The position numbers and the translations under genes were made by a program. From NCBI RefSeq assembly GCF_000424005.1, contig NZ_AUJB01000017.1:62001-126000 (forward strand): a stretch of DNA of 64,000 nucleotides, read 5' to 3'. The DNA is from Pseudobutyrivibrio ruminis CF1b. Lineage in GTDB: Bacteria; Bacillota; Clostridia; Lachnospirales; Lachnospiraceae. The notes beneath the pieces were generated by a model that was given only the letters and a program-made list of their open reading frames with translations, did no database searches and was not told the DNA's origin. Shown here in pieces: positions 49,309 to 58,399 of this stretch; the first letter of the stretch is position 1; every line of letters starts with the position of its first letter.

Positions 49309-49482
49309 ATGATAGCTCCCCATCTATTACTAGATGACAGTCATACGGCTCTTAACCGTATGCCCAAGACAAACACACACAGGAGTGTGCTCTCTTTCGG
49401 CGAAATCCCCTTTTATCTCATATCACTTGGGCCTGTCCCATCAATGAGATTACTAATGTTTCTCGCAACCTCTATCTCTTAT
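49309..49482 (-). ncRNA. Lysine riboswitch (L box)
   Basis: About 174 nt on the minus strand with the conserved lysine-aptamer blocks in order: AGATAGAGGTTGCGA, AGTAAT, GGGGATTTCGCCGAA, CTTGGGCATACGG, GACTGTCATCT, and the closing GGGGAGCTATC that pairs with GATAG to form P1. It is followed by a terminator and dapA. Family assignment is by motif recognition, compared with the Bacillus lysC leader. Confidence 0.93.
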
Positions 49483-49494
49483 TAAGTTGTGCTT

Positions 49495-49523
49495 ATACTA
49501 CATCAGTAAGTACCTAGTGTCAA
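49495..49523 (-). promoter_or_regulatory. Promoter of the lysine riboswitch transcript
   Basis: TTGACA (49518-49523), 17-bp spacer, TAGTAT (49495-49500) on the minus strand; transcription would begin a few bases before the aptamer. The 359-bp region 49238-49596 is thus fully used: riboswitch, terminator and two divergent promoters. Confidence 0.8.
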
Positions 49524-49530
49524 CAACAAA

Positions 49531-49559
49531 TTGATAAACAATCATAGTGATGATAAAAT
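49531..49559 (+). promoter_or_regulatory. Promoter of the amidase gene
   Basis: TTGATA (49531-49536), 17-bp spacer, TAAAAT (49554-49559) on the plus strand, back to back with the riboswitch promoter. Confidence 0.65.
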
Positions 49560-49596
49560 TATTTCAAGATTTTTTAATTGGGGGACAAGTAAAATT

Positions 49597-50397
49597 ATGA
49601 AAACATATTTCAAAAAAATCATTACTATCGCGATTTGTTTAATAACTATCCTTTCGCTCATGGCCAGCAATACTGTTATTTCTGAGGCCAAATCCAAATC
49701 ATCAAAGAAATCATCTAAAAACATCGTAGTTGTCCTTGACCCTGGTCATGACACTACCCACATGGGATGCCATTATGAAAATTTTGAAGAAGGCATCGCT
49801 AATTTATATATTGCCTACTACTGCAAACAGGAGTTGGAAAAATATTCAGGTGTGACTGTATACATGACCCGCTACGGATTCGATTGTCCTTACGGTGCAA
49901 ATCCTGAAACAACATCTGATTGTCTCACATCAAGAGTTGAGTATGCTAAGTCTGTAAAAGCAGATGTGCTTATCAGCCTTCACAACGATTATGATCCTGA
50001 TTTGGATAAGTCACAGAATGGTGCAAAGGTCATCATTCCTAATCCAAACTACAGACCTGATTTATGTATCAAGGGACATGACCTTGGTCAGTCAATTTTG
50101 ACTCAGCTCACCACTACAGGTCTTGCCGTAAACGACTGGAAGCTCTGCCCTAACGGAACAGGTCTTGTTACAAGAGATTCTGAAGGTGGTAAATATCCTG
50201 ATGGTTCTGCCAAGGATTACTATGCATTGATTAATAAATCAAAGGTATCTGGCTTTGCCACTATTATTGTGGAGCACGCTTTTTGCACCAATGACTCAGA
50301 TAGAATTAATCACCTTAGCACACCAGAACAGTATCAGCAGCTAGGTATCGCAGATGCTACTGGAATTGCAAACTATTACGGATTAAAACTGAAATAG
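49597..50397 (+). CDS. Exported N-acetylmuramoyl-L-alanine amidase
   Basis: A 266-residue zinc amidase of the Amidase_3 (CwlC/LytC) family that cuts the bond between muramic acid and the stem peptide. Signal peptide about 1-30, short Ser/Lys linker, catalytic domain with zinc His in VVLDPGHDTTH (about 52), DVLISLHNDYDP (about 127), and catalytic Glu in IIVEHAFCTND (about 228). No wall-binding repeats. Start at 49597 is preferred over the in-frame 49531 because of the signal peptide and GGGGG site. Followed 23 bp later by the K+ channel gene. Confidence 0.9.
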   Translation: MKTYFKKIITIAICLITILSLMASNTVISEAKSKSSKKSSKNIVVVLDPGHDTTHMGCHYENFEEGIANLYIAYYCKQELEKYSGVTVYMTRYGFDCPYGANPETTSDCLTSRVEYAKSVKADVLISLHNDYDPDLDKSQNGAKVIIPNPNYRPDLCIKGHDLGQSILTQLTTTGLAVNDWKLCPNGTGLVTRDSEGGKYPDGSAKDYYALINKSKVSGFATIIVEHAFCTNDSDRINHLSTPEQYQQLGIADATGIANYYGLKLK

Positions 50398-50419
50398 GAG
50401 AATTTTTAGGAGAATATCA

Positions 50420-51391
50420 ATGAAAAAACTAAACAGGCAGGAAATCTTTAATATTATTCAGATTGGCCATAAGGGAGATGTGGCAAGCCGTACTTTCGAT
50501 ATTTTCATCACTGCAACCATCCTTATAAACGTTCTTGTGATGGTGCTCCAGACATACGAACAGTTCTCGCCATATGCTGATTTATTAAATGCTCTGTCTT
50601 TAATTACAATACTTATCTTCTGTGTGGAGTATGTACTTAGAATATGGACTGCAGACCTGCTTTATCCAGAGGATTCCCGCCCAAAGGCTATAGTAAAATT
50701 CCTGCTATCCTTTGACGGTATAGTAGATTTATTTACCATACTTCCATTTTTCTTCTTATCAGGATTTGTAGCATTTCGTATTCTTAGAGTAATAAGAATT
50801 TTCCACCTGTTTAGAATCAATGGGCAGTACGATTCTTTCGCAGTTATCTTTTCAGTTTTAAAGGAAAAGCGAAATCAGATTACATCTTCTCTCGTAATCC
50901 TGATGATTCTCATGCTGGCCAGCTCTATTGGAATTTACTACGCAGAACACGATGCTCAGCCTCGTGTATTCAGAAATGCCTTTTCAGGAATATGGTGGTC
51001 TGTTTCCACACTTCTTACAGTTGGATACGGTGACATTTACCCTATCACTACTGCCGGACGTATTATGGCCATACTTACCGGTTTCCTGGGTGTTGGCGTC
51101 GTGGCTATCCCTACTGGTATCTTAAGTGCCGGATTCGTTGAGCACTACGCAAAGATGAAGCTACTTAACAATTTTGCCAGGGACGAGCAGATTGATTTGC
51201 TTACAATTCATGTTACAGAGGGACATTGTTGGAATGGATTGAAGGTTTCAGAAATTGGGGTGCCAGATCATTTCCTTCCGGCTATCGTTACCCGAGAGGG
51301 TGAATCTATGATTCCTGTACAAGATTTGAAATTAAAAATCGGCGACACAGTCATACTGGCCGCCGAAGCTTATTTCTCACATACGTACTAA
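50420..51391 (+). CDS. Six-helix voltage-gated-like potassium channel
   Basis: A 323-residue channel with an S1-S4-like region including a positively charged segment (FRILRVIRIFHLFRI about residue 118), pore helix, selectivity filter LLTVGYGDIYP (about 198) and S6. A cytosolic TrkA-C-like domain (about 260-320) follows, which in relatives binds a nucleotide or ion ligand. Likely a homotetrameric K+ channel. Probably in one transcript with the amidase; its 3' end overlaps the converging GGDEF gene by 15 bases. Confidence 0.9.
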   Translation: MKKLNRQEIFNIIQIGHKGDVASRTFDIFITATILINVLVMVLQTYEQFSPYADLLNALSLITILIFCVEYVLRIWTADLLYPEDSRPKAIVKFLLSFDGIVDLFTILPFFFLSGFVAFRILRVIRIFHLFRINGQYDSFAVIFSVLKEKRNQITSSLVILMILMLASSIGIYYAEHDAQPRVFRNAFSGIWWSVSTLLTVGYGDIYPITTAGRIMAILTGFLGVGVVAIPTGILSAGFVEHYAKMKLLNNFARDEQIDLLTIHVTEGHCWNGLKVSEIGVPDHFLPAIVTREGESMIPVQDLKLKIGDTVILAAEAYFSHTY

Positions 51392-52864
51392 TGAATCGAT
51401 TGCTTCACCAAATACTTCATCAGGTAAATCGTACATTAGGACTTTATCTGCTCCCAAATCCTTCGCCAGTTTTTCTCCTTCCGGAGATTTAACAACGGCA
51501 AGGATTGGGATATTATTGAAGCTTTCTCTTTGCTTCATGTATTTCATTGTTAATACACCAAATTCATTATCTTCATTAACTTCCAGTAATACCAACTTCA
51601 GTTGCTTATGATACTGGCTTATGGTGCACAGAGCATCATGGTCACTGGCTGCTGAAAGAATCTCAAAGGTTTCCCCTTTATATTCCTTCAACTTCTTAAT
51701 AACATCCATTCTTCCATCATTTATGCTAATGAGAATTGGCTTCTCATAATGACGATAGTCCACACTCCAAATTGTGCAGTTATTTTTGCCACCAATTTTT
51801 GATTTATAAAGAGCATCATCTGCCATCATAAACACTTCATTGCTGTCGCGCATGCTATTACTGATAATAGCACCAATACTCATGGTAAATGGCTCGCTGT
51901 TGCCCAGATTTATATCGCTTAAAAGCTTCTGCAAAGCCCTGCAACGAGATTGAAGAATGGTAATATCACTCATTTGTGGCATCAATACCACAAACTCGTC
52001 TCCCCCATATCGTCCTGTAATATCGTAAGCTCTGAAACTGTCTAGCAATAATCTTCCCACATGTTCCAAAAGAATATCACCGGTGTTATGTCCAAGATTA
52101 TCATTTACTGATTTGAAATCATCCAAATCCAAAATCATCATGGCACAATAATCATCCTCAGGTTTTTGAAGGAAATATAAATCAATCTTTGAAAGAAGAG
52201 CACCCTTATTAAATACGTGAGTAAGCTTATCCAACGAGCTTTCACCCTTCAGTTCCTTCATGGCCAAAGCCTCTCTGCTTCGCATCTCAAGAATAAGATG
52301 ACCAAGGACCATGGAAACAGAATAAGCACCAAGGATCATGTAAACATCTCGTCTAAACAAGTTAAAATCTTTGAAGGTATAAGAAAATGCGGAGAATGTA
52401 ACAGTAGCTACCAGCTCCTCCCAACCATACTTATACATCCTGTCTATATATAATGTAGGGAAAACAAGTATCAGCATCGGAACAAAATAGGCCTGCTTAT
52501 CTGAATATACCACCGTATCAACAAGGATAAAGACCAGAGCAAGCCAAAAATAGAATGAGCAGCAAACTATTCCTGCCACTTGAGAACTTACTGGGCCGTG
52601 ATTTAATAGATATACATTCACACGATATTGAATTACCATCAGAGGAAGCATTAAGACATGAACCCATGAAATTCTGAAATCTGGAACGAAAATAAGAGCA
52701 ATAACTATCATCAAAAGATAGATGATGGAAATGTACATGCAGGCACGACGAAGCATGTACAGATTACCCTCATTGATTGAATCTATACATACTTCAAAAT
52801 ATTCATTGATATCTGCATTTTTCTGCTGGTGTTTCACAACAGATCTATACATATGTCCCTGCAT
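51377..52864 (-). CDS. Membrane diguanylate cyclase with C-terminal receiver-like domain
   Basis: A 495-residue protein with about six N-terminal helices (residues 40-200), a GGDEF domain (about 225-365), and a C-terminal receiver-like fold (about 370-495, KPILISINDGR to DEVFGEAIDSL). The active loop RYGGDEFVV is intact and preceded by an RAYD inhibitory site, unlike the other cyclase in this window. The REC-like domain lacks the usual phospho-acceptor Asp pattern (LVLLEVNEDNEF in that place), so it may be a pseudo-receiver. A receiver placed after the GGDEF is uncommon. Probably cotranscribed after rlmD. Confidence 0.87.
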   Translation of the reverse strand: MQGHMYRSVVKHQQKNADINEYFEVCIDSINEGNLYMLRRACMYISIIYLLMIVIALIFVPDFRISWVHVLMLPLMVIQYRVNVYLLNHGPVSSQVAGIVCCSFYFWLALVFILVDTVVYSDKQAYFVPMLILVFPTLYIDRMYKYGWEELVATVTFSAFSYTFKDFNLFRRDVYMILGAYSVSMVLGHLILEMRSREALAMKELKGESSLDKLTHVFNKGALLSKIDLYFLQKPEDDYCAMMILDLDDFKSVNDNLGHNTGDILLEHVGRLLLDSFRAYDITGRYGGDEFVVLMPQMSDITILQSRCRALQKLLSDINLGNSEPFTMSIGAIISNSMRDSNEVFMMADDALYKSKIGGKNNCTIWSVDYRHYEKPILISINDGRMDVIKKLKEYKGETFEILSAASDHDALCTISQYHKQLKLVLLEVNEDNEFGVLTMKYMKQRESFNNIPILAVVKSPEGEKLAKDLGADKVLMYDLPDEVFGEAIDSLVRM

Positions 52865-52937
52865 TATATTTCACCTTTGCTTCAATGAATACTAATCACA
52901 CAATAACGCTATCTTAAATGTATCAGATTATGATTTT

Positions 52938-54347
52938 CTATTGGTGTGTACACTGTGAATTTTCTGTGAGATATGTAAGTAAAGCGCAGGTTTCTGTATG
53001 TGTTGTATGACCGAACTGATCACAGACAGTATATTTCTGTAAGCTATATCCATTTGCCTCAAGATGCTTTAGGTCTCTGGCTAATGTAGCGCTGTCGCAG
53101 CTGACGTAAACAATACGGGCCGGCTGCATCTTAATCATGGTATCAAGTGCTGTAACATCACAGCCTTTTCTTGGTGGATCCACCATAATGACATCTGGGT
53201 GTGACATCTTTTCATAAATTTCTGGAAGAACTACCTCTGCCTCGCCACAGTAGAACTCAGCATTATCAAGACCATTAAGCTTAGCGTTTGCCTTTGCATT
53301 TTCGATGGCCTGTGGCACTACCTCGATTCCTATTACTCTGCCAGCATGCTTTGCCATTGAAAGGGAAATAGTTCCGATTCCACAATATAGATCCCAAACC
53401 TCTTCTGTGCCGTGTAAATCTGCATATTCTAAGGCCTTGCTATATAAACGTTCCATCTGGTCATGGTTGACCTGATAGAAGGAATTTGCGCTGATATCAA
53501 AAGCGATGGTATCACCATTTTCAAGAGTGATAGTGTCTCTGATAGCATCCTTGCCGTAAAGTGTCTTTGTCTCAAATCCCATGATAACATTGTCACGACG
53601 AGTGTTGATATTAAGAACCAGGGAAGCTAGCTCTGGCTCTACTTTTTTCACATGGGAAATCAGCGAATCGACCTTTGGAAGCTTGTCTCCATTTACAACC
53701 ACGCAGACCATGGTCTCGCCTGTAGCCTTGCCTTCACGGACAAGCACATGGCGGATAACACCCTTTCCAGTAGTCTCATCATAAGGAGCAAGGTTGCATT
53801 CCTTCATGTAATCAATTACCGCATATACGATATCCATGCTCTTCTTTGAGCAAAGCTTACAATCCTCTGATGGAATGATTCTGTGACTGCGTGCACCGTA
53901 AAATCCAGCAACAATATTGCCTTCTTTATCAAGGCCCACAGGTACCTGTGCCTTATTTCTGTAGCGAAGTGGATCCGTCATGCCAAGGATAGGCTCTCTG
54001 ATAGAATCCACAAAATCTCTGTCATATCCGCCTATTTTCACAAGGTTATTGGCAACAATGCTGTCCTTCAGCTCCAGCTGCTTGACATAATCCACCTGCA
54101 TAATCTGGCAGCCACCACACTGTCTGGCATTAGGGCAGGCAGGCTCTACTCTGAACGGTGATGGCTCAACAACCTCTTTTAACGCTGCAAAACAGTATGT
54201 CTTTTTCACCTTAGTAATGATGACATCACAAAGGTCGCCAGCAACTGCGTCTTTGACAAAAATGGTCACACCATCAGTGTGACCAATTCCAGCCCCTTCA
54301 AGGGACATATCTTCTATTGTTAATCTTACAATATCGTTTTTATTCAT
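52938..54347 (-). CDS. rlmD: 23S rRNA (uracil-5-)-methyltransferase
   Basis: A 469-residue RlmD/RlmCD-type enzyme. N-terminal TRAM domain (about 1-60), Fe-S cluster cysteines (CPNARQCGGCQ about residue 70 plus CKLCS about 157), SAM-binding motif (EVWDLYCGIGTISLSMA about 310), motif DPPRKGCD (about 398) and catalytic Cys in YVSCDSATLARDL (about 420). Firmicutes relatives methylate U747 and/or U1939; which is done here is unknown. The ATG overlaps the yhaM stop (TAATG). Confidence 0.93.
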   Translation of the reverse strand: MNKNDIVRLTIEDMSLEGAGIGHTDGVTIFVKDAVAGDLCDVIITKVKKTYCFAALKEVVEPSPFRVEPACPNARQCGGCQIMQVDYVKQLELKDSIVANNLVKIGGYDRDFVDSIREPILGMTDPLRYRNKAQVPVGLDKEGNIVAGFYGARSHRIIPSEDCKLCSKKSMDIVYAVIDYMKECNLAPYDETTGKGVIRHVLVREGKATGETMVCVVVNGDKLPKVDSLISHVKKVEPELASLVLNINTRRDNVIMGFETKTLYGKDAIRDTITLENGDTIAFDISANSFYQVNHDQMERLYSKALEYADLHGTEEVWDLYCGIGTISLSMAKHAGRVIGIEVVPQAIENAKANAKLNGLDNAEFYCGEAEVVLPEIYEKMSHPDVIMVDPPRKGCDVTALDTMIKMQPARIVYVSCDSATLARDLKHLEANGYSLQKYTVCDQFGHTTHTETCALLTYLTENSQCTHQ

Positions 54348-55297
54348 TAATTCTTTCCTGTTCTACGGATGTTTGAATCAAGCAGACGATTAAATCCCTG
54401 CCATGTCAAATTGTTCTCCTCAACATTCTCAAGAGCCTCGTAGATAGTCTCAAGCTTTGCATCGATATTATCAGCAAATGAAAGAGCAATAGCCTCTGCA
54501 ATAGCTGGCTTCTTAGGTGAACCAAATTCAAGCTCTCCGTGATGTGAAAGGATACAGTGGATAAGCTCTTTACGCTTAACAGCTGGGAATCCTTCGATAT
54601 CATCGATAGCTCTGTCTACCATCGTAGCTCCTACGTATATGTGGCCAAGAAGCTGACCCTCATCTGTGTAATCGTTGCGTGGGAACTCTGAGAGCTCCTT
54701 TACCTTACCGATATCGTGGAAGATAGCGGCAGTGATAAGTAAATCTCTGTCTAAGAATGGGTACTGTCTGCTGAAATAATCGCAGTTTGTAGCAACTGAA
54801 AGTGTGTGCTCCAAAAGACCGCCTGTAAAACCGTGATGAACAGACTTGGCTGCTGAGTGAGCTTTGAACTCCTCGATAAATGCCTGATCTTCAACGAAAT
54901 ATTTCTTGAGTAATGCCTTCATGTAAGGTGCCTGGATGGAATTGATAAGAGCCATCAAATCATTCCACATAACACCGATGTCCTTCTTGCTGGATGGGAT
55001 GTAATCTGAGATATCAAACTCACCCTCATTAGCCTTGCGAAGGCGCTTTATATTGAACTGTAATGCACCATTCCAGCTGGTGATATCACCTGTAACTGTG
55101 ATGAAATCCAACTCATCGTAATCGCTGATGCCCTCGGAATCTACATCCCAAATCTTTGCATCGATAGTGCCAGTCTTATCGCATAATGTAAGTGACTCAA
55201 AAGCCTTTCCTGTCTTAGAAATGCCCTGTGTCTTCTTCTTGCACAAGTAAGTCTCTGTGCCTCTGTCTCCCTCTCTGAGGGTGTTAATGTACTTCAT
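54347..55297 (-). CDS. yhaM: 3'-5' exoribonuclease YhaM
   Basis: A 316-residue RNase with an N-terminal OB fold (about 1-90) and an HD domain carrying FHDIGKVKELSEFP (about residue 197) with metal-binding His/Asp. Length is close to the 314 residues of Bacillus YhaM, which trims RNA 3' ends. The frame is open eight codons upstream; ATG at 55297 follows TTGGAG with six-base spacing. First gene of the yhaM-rlmD-GGDEF run. Confidence 0.92.
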   Translation of the reverse strand: MKYINTLREGDRGTETYLCKKKTQGISKTGKAFESLTLCDKTGTIDAKIWDVDSEGISDYDELDFITVTGDITSWNGALQFNIKRLRKANEGEFDISDYIPSSKKDIGVMWNDLMALINSIQAPYMKALLKKYFVEDQAFIEEFKAHSAAKSVHHGFTGGLLEHTLSVATNCDYFSRQYPFLDRDLLITAAIFHDIGKVKELSEFPRNDYTDEGQLLGHIYVGATMVDRAIDDIEGFPAVKRKELIHCILSHHGELEFGSPKKPAIAEAIALSFADNIDAKLETIYEALENVEENNLTWQGFNRLLDSNIRRTGKN

Positions 55298-55402
55298 GTA
55301 TATCTCCAATCTAAGCTCCAAAGGAGCCGCGCAGCATAAGCTGCAATTTAGCTTCTTTAATTATAAGGGATGAAGTCAGCATAATCAATGACTAGACCAT
55401 GA

Positions 55403-55444
55403 GCGAAAATATAAATTATTTCACTTATTTTTAATCGTTTTCGC
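55403..55444. promoter_or_regulatory. Inverted repeat / cre-like region before the GH42 gene
   Basis: GCGAAAA (55403-55409) and TTTTCGC (55438-55444) form an inverted repeat in the divergent region. The right half in reverse complement, CGAAAACGATTAAA, resembles a CcpA cre site with mismatches and would sit near the promoter of the beta-galactosidase. Suggestive only. Confidence 0.3.
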
Positions 55445-55485
55445 ACATTTTATATGTTAGGATTTTCATATAAGGAGAAGTAACT

Positions 55486-57525
55486 ATGAGTAAGATTTTA
55501 TTTCCTCAGGTTAAAGGCATGCTCCACGGGGGAGACTACAACCCAGAGCAATGGCTGGACAGACCTGACATTTTAGAAAAAGATATTCAATACATGAAGG
55601 AGGCTGGCATAAACACAGTCACTATGGGTGTATTTTCATGGGCAGTTCATGAACCTACAGAAGGCAACATCAGCTTCGACTGGCTTGCTAAAATCATGGA
55701 TAAGCTCTATGAAAACGGCATATATACAGTACTTGCCACTCCAACTGGTGCACGTCCTGCATGGCTTGATGAGAAATATCCTTCAGCTATGAGATGTGAT
55801 GAGCGCGGCGTTAGAAATCACCACGGTGTACGCCATAATCATTGTATGCAGTCTCCAGAATTTAGGGAAAGAGTTCGCATTATGGACACTGCTCTTGCCC
55901 AGAGATTTGCCAACCATCCAGGACTTTTAATGTGGCACATTTCAAATGAGCTGAGCGGCTACTGCTACTGCGATACCTGTCGCAAGAAATTCCAGGAGTG
56001 GCTTGCTGACCGCTATGACCATGACATAAATAAGCTTAACAAAGCATGGTGGACCACCTTCTGGTCTCACACCTTCAATAGTTTTGATCAGATTGACCCA
56101 CCTTATGCAAATGGTGAAAACTGCGTACTTGGGCTAAATCTTGACTGGAAGAGATTTACCACATGGTCTGCTACAGATTTCATGAGATTCGAGATAGATA
56201 CTCTTCGTGCTGCTGGCGCAAAAGAGCCTACTACCACCAATTTCATGGAGATGTTCTACGATTATGATTACTGGTATATGAGCAAATTCATCGATGTTAT
56301 CAGCTGGGATAATTATCCTGAAATACATAACAACCGGCAGTCAGACTCTGAACACCTTTTAGAGCGAAGCTTTAACCACGCACTATTTAGAAGTTTCAAG
56401 CCTGAGCAGCCGTTTATGATGATGGAATCAGCTCCTGGTCTTGTAAATTGGAGACCTTACAATAAATATCGTCGTCCTGGAATGCACAAACTGATTTCCA
56501 TGCAGGCAATCGCAGCAGGCTCCGATACTGTTCAGTATTTCCAGATTAGAAAAAGCCGTGGCTCTTCTGAACAATGGCATGGTGCTGTCATCGACCATAT
56601 TGGCACAAACGACACAAGAATTTTCAAAGAGGTAGCTTCTCTTGGCGCTGATTTGAAAAATATCTCAGAAATTACCGGCTCTGTTTCTGATAACAAAGTA
56701 GCTATCATTTATGATTGGGATAACCGTTGGGCCATTGATGATGCCTGGGCACTTGCCAATGAAACCAAGAAATTCGATGAGACCTGCATAAATATTTACA
56801 ATGAATTCATGCATTTGGGCATTGAGCCAGATATTGTTTCTTCAGATAGTGACTGGAGCAAATATAAGGTCATCTGCGGACCAATGCTCTATGTTCTTCA
56901 TGATGGAATCGGCCAGAAAATAAGTGATTTCGTCAGCAATGGTGGTGAATTTATGGCTACATATTTCACCGGCTATGTTAATAAGGATCTACTTGCAAAT
57001 CTTGGTGGCTTCCCTGGTGATGGCCTGGATAAAGTCTTTGGTCTTCGTTCTGAGGAAATCGACACACTTTATGCTGAGGATCAGGTGACAATCAGGATTC
57101 GTGACAAGGCCAGCACAAGCACACATTCTGCTGCAGTCTATGATTATCAGGAGCTGCTTCGTGATGTTTCAGCTGATGTCATTGCTCACTATGAGAATGA
57201 TTACATGGCTGGTACTCCCGCCATTACCTGCAATAAATATGGCAAGGGACACGCTTACTACGTGGCATGTCGCACCAATCAGCATGATATCGAATTCATT
57301 TATCGTGAGATGCTTGCTCATGCGGATATTCCATTTGCAAAGCTTCCTGAAGGTGTTGAAAAACACAGCAGGTATTCTGACGATACTGCATATGATTTCT
57401 ATCTGAATTGCACTGAAGATGAAAAAACAATTACTGATGTTTCTGGTGTAGATTTACTTACAGGCTCTGAGGTAAGCGGCGAATTAAATCTTGGCAGATA
57501 TCAGGTTGCAATAATTAAAAAATAG
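55486..57525 (+). CDS. Beta-galactosidase, GH42
   Basis: A 679-residue cytosolic beta-galactosidase. Start MSKILFPQVKGMLHGGDYNPEQW; catalytic acid/base Glu in MWHISNELSGYC (about residue 154) and nucleophile Glu in FMMMESAPGLVNW (about 314); Cys cluster CYCDTCRKKF fits the GH42 zinc site. Second domain from about 400 (trimerisation, GATase-like) and a C-terminal strand domain. It likely hydrolyses galacto-oligosaccharides released by the GH53 galactanase, although encoded 13 kb away. Ribosome site AAGGAG; terminator follows. Confidence 0.95.
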   Translation: MSKILFPQVKGMLHGGDYNPEQWLDRPDILEKDIQYMKEAGINTVTMGVFSWAVHEPTEGNISFDWLAKIMDKLYENGIYTVLATPTGARPAWLDEKYPSAMRCDERGVRNHHGVRHNHCMQSPEFRERVRIMDTALAQRFANHPGLLMWHISNELSGYCYCDTCRKKFQEWLADRYDHDINKLNKAWWTTFWSHTFNSFDQIDPPYANGENCVLGLNLDWKRFTTWSATDFMRFEIDTLRAAGAKEPTTTNFMEMFYDYDYWYMSKFIDVISWDNYPEIHNNRQSDSEHLLERSFNHALFRSFKPEQPFMMMESAPGLVNWRPYNKYRRPGMHKLISMQAIAAGSDTVQYFQIRKSRGSSEQWHGAVIDHIGTNDTRIFKEVASLGADLKNISEITGSVSDNKVAIIYDWDNRWAIDDAWALANETKKFDETCINIYNEFMHLGIEPDIVSSDSDWSKYKVICGPMLYVLHDGIGQKISDFVSNGGEFMATYFTGYVNKDLLANLGGFPGDGLDKVFGLRSEEIDTLYAEDQVTIRIRDKASTSTHSAAVYDYQELLRDVSADVIAHYENDYMAGTPAITCNKYGKGHAYYVACRTNQHDIEFIYREMLAHADIPFAKLPEGVEKHSRYSDDTAYDFYLNCTEDEKTITDVSGVDLLTGSEVSGELNLGRYQVAIIKK

Positions 57526-57537
57526 TAAACGTAAATT

Positions 57538-57569
57538 GAGCGAGGCTTTTTGGCCCCGCTCATTTTTAA
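57538..57569 (+). terminator. Terminator after the GH42 gene
   Basis: GAGCGAGGC-TTTTT-GGCCCCGCTC with one mismatch, followed by ATTTTTA. Confidence 0.85.
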
Positions 57570-57581
57570 AGGAGAACTATA

Positions 57582-57605
57582 ATGAAAAATATTATAGAGA
57601 ACTAG
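57582..57605 (+). other. Seven-codon open frame with ribosome site
   Basis: AGGAGAAC, then ATG and the peptide MKNIIEN and TAG, just after the GH42 terminator. It has an initiation signal but no gene body, so it may be the surviving start of a deleted gene or chance. Confidence 0.2.
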
Positions 57606-57628
57606 CACCTTTAAATATCTATCAAAAT

Positions 57629-57649
57629 GTAGAATTAATTGAATTCTAC
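57629..57649 (-). terminator. Weak hairpin at the 3' end of the secreted-protein gene
   Basis: GTAGAATT / AATTCTAC inverted repeat overlapping the stop codon of the gene ending at 57635; on the minus strand it runs into ATTTTGAT. Possible weak terminator. Confidence 0.4.
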
Positions 57650-58243
57650 AGAATCAATTATCATTGAAAGCTCATCGCTTACCATCATATCTACTTCTTC
57701 ATCAGTTCCCATATACTCAACACACTCGAATAAAATAGTCTGTCCATTGTGCTCTACAACGATTGCTGTGTCGTATAAACCTAAGCCCTCTCCTACCTCA
57801 GATTCCATACAAACCCAATATGCGAACTTCTCATCTATAGTAAAAGGTCCTTCGTGAGTAGTAGCTTTATCACCCCACATTGCAACTAACTCATCTCTGG
57901 CTTCCTCTGTTGTCATACCTGTAAGTGTTGAAACGGTAACCATGCATCTGCCTGAGCAGTCGCCGGTGTAATCAAATCCTACGAAATCATTTCCTTCTTC
58001 TACCTGGAATACTTCTGAATTGTACTGAACTGTCCAACCTTCCTTACCTTCAAATGTCTTATATTCTGGGAGGCAATACTCTGTAACTGTTACATTCTCA
58101 AGCTCTGCTGCTGTTACTGTTGGAACATAATCATCTCCTGTTACTTCAAATACTTCTCCCTTGACTCCTGCAACTACTAACATTGATGTTATTGCTACAA
58201 GACCTAAGCTCATCATTCCTTTTACTAACTTTTCAAAACTCAT
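57635..58243 (-). CDS. Secreted protein of unknown function
   Basis: A 202-residue exported protein with an N-terminal signal/anchor helix (about 8-30) and an acidic mature part rich in Glu, Asp and Val. Features seen: Cys residues at about 57, 95, 99, 145 and 175, segments such as GWTVQYNSEVFQVEEGNDFVGF and CMVTVSTLTGMTTEEA that resemble the PsbP/DUF-like lipoprotein fold, though I cannot name a family. Strong AGGAGG site. Its promoter shares an 11-bp-period direct repeat with the 45-residue protein gene at 60721, suggesting joint control. Confidence 0.7.
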   Translation of the reverse strand: MSFEKLVKGMMSLGLVAITSMLVVAGVKGEVFEVTGDDYVPTVTAAELENVTVTEYCLPEYKTFEGKEGWTVQYNSEVFQVEEGNDFVGFDYTGDCSGRCMVTVSTLTGMTTEEARDELVAMWGDKATTHEGPFTIDEKFAYWVCMESEVGEGLGLYDTAIVVEHNGQTILFECVEYMGTDEEVDMMVSDELSMIIDSVEFN

Positions 58244-58300
58244 TTCTTTGTCCTCCTAATACTACCTCTGTTTCCTCATCCCTTCCTTTATTCTGATGCC

Positions 58301-58336
58301 ATATTATCATCCCGATTATCACACAAGTGTCACAGC
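58301..58336 (-). promoter_or_regulatory. Direct-repeat activator-type promoter 1
   Basis: Plus-strand TATCACAC (58317-58324), AAG, TGTCACAG (58328-58335): direct repeats 11 bp apart. On the minus strand a -10-like TAATAT (58301-58306) follows after exactly 10 bp, with no good -35. This geometry is typical of OmpR/PhoB-family activator sites. The same layout occurs at 60943-60978. Confidence 0.55.
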
Positions 58337-58340
58337 AAAA

Positions 58341-58380
58341 ATTAAATAAAAACGAGGCACCTATGATTAAAGCGCCTCGC
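58341..58380 (-). terminator. Terminator of the PadR-HAAS-DUF4097 operon
   Basis: On the minus strand GCGAGGC-GCTTTAATCATAGGT-GCCTCG followed by TTTTTATTT, about 20 bp after the DUF4097 gene. Confidence 0.85.
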
Positions 58381-58399
58381 TGTATTGCTATATTAAATA

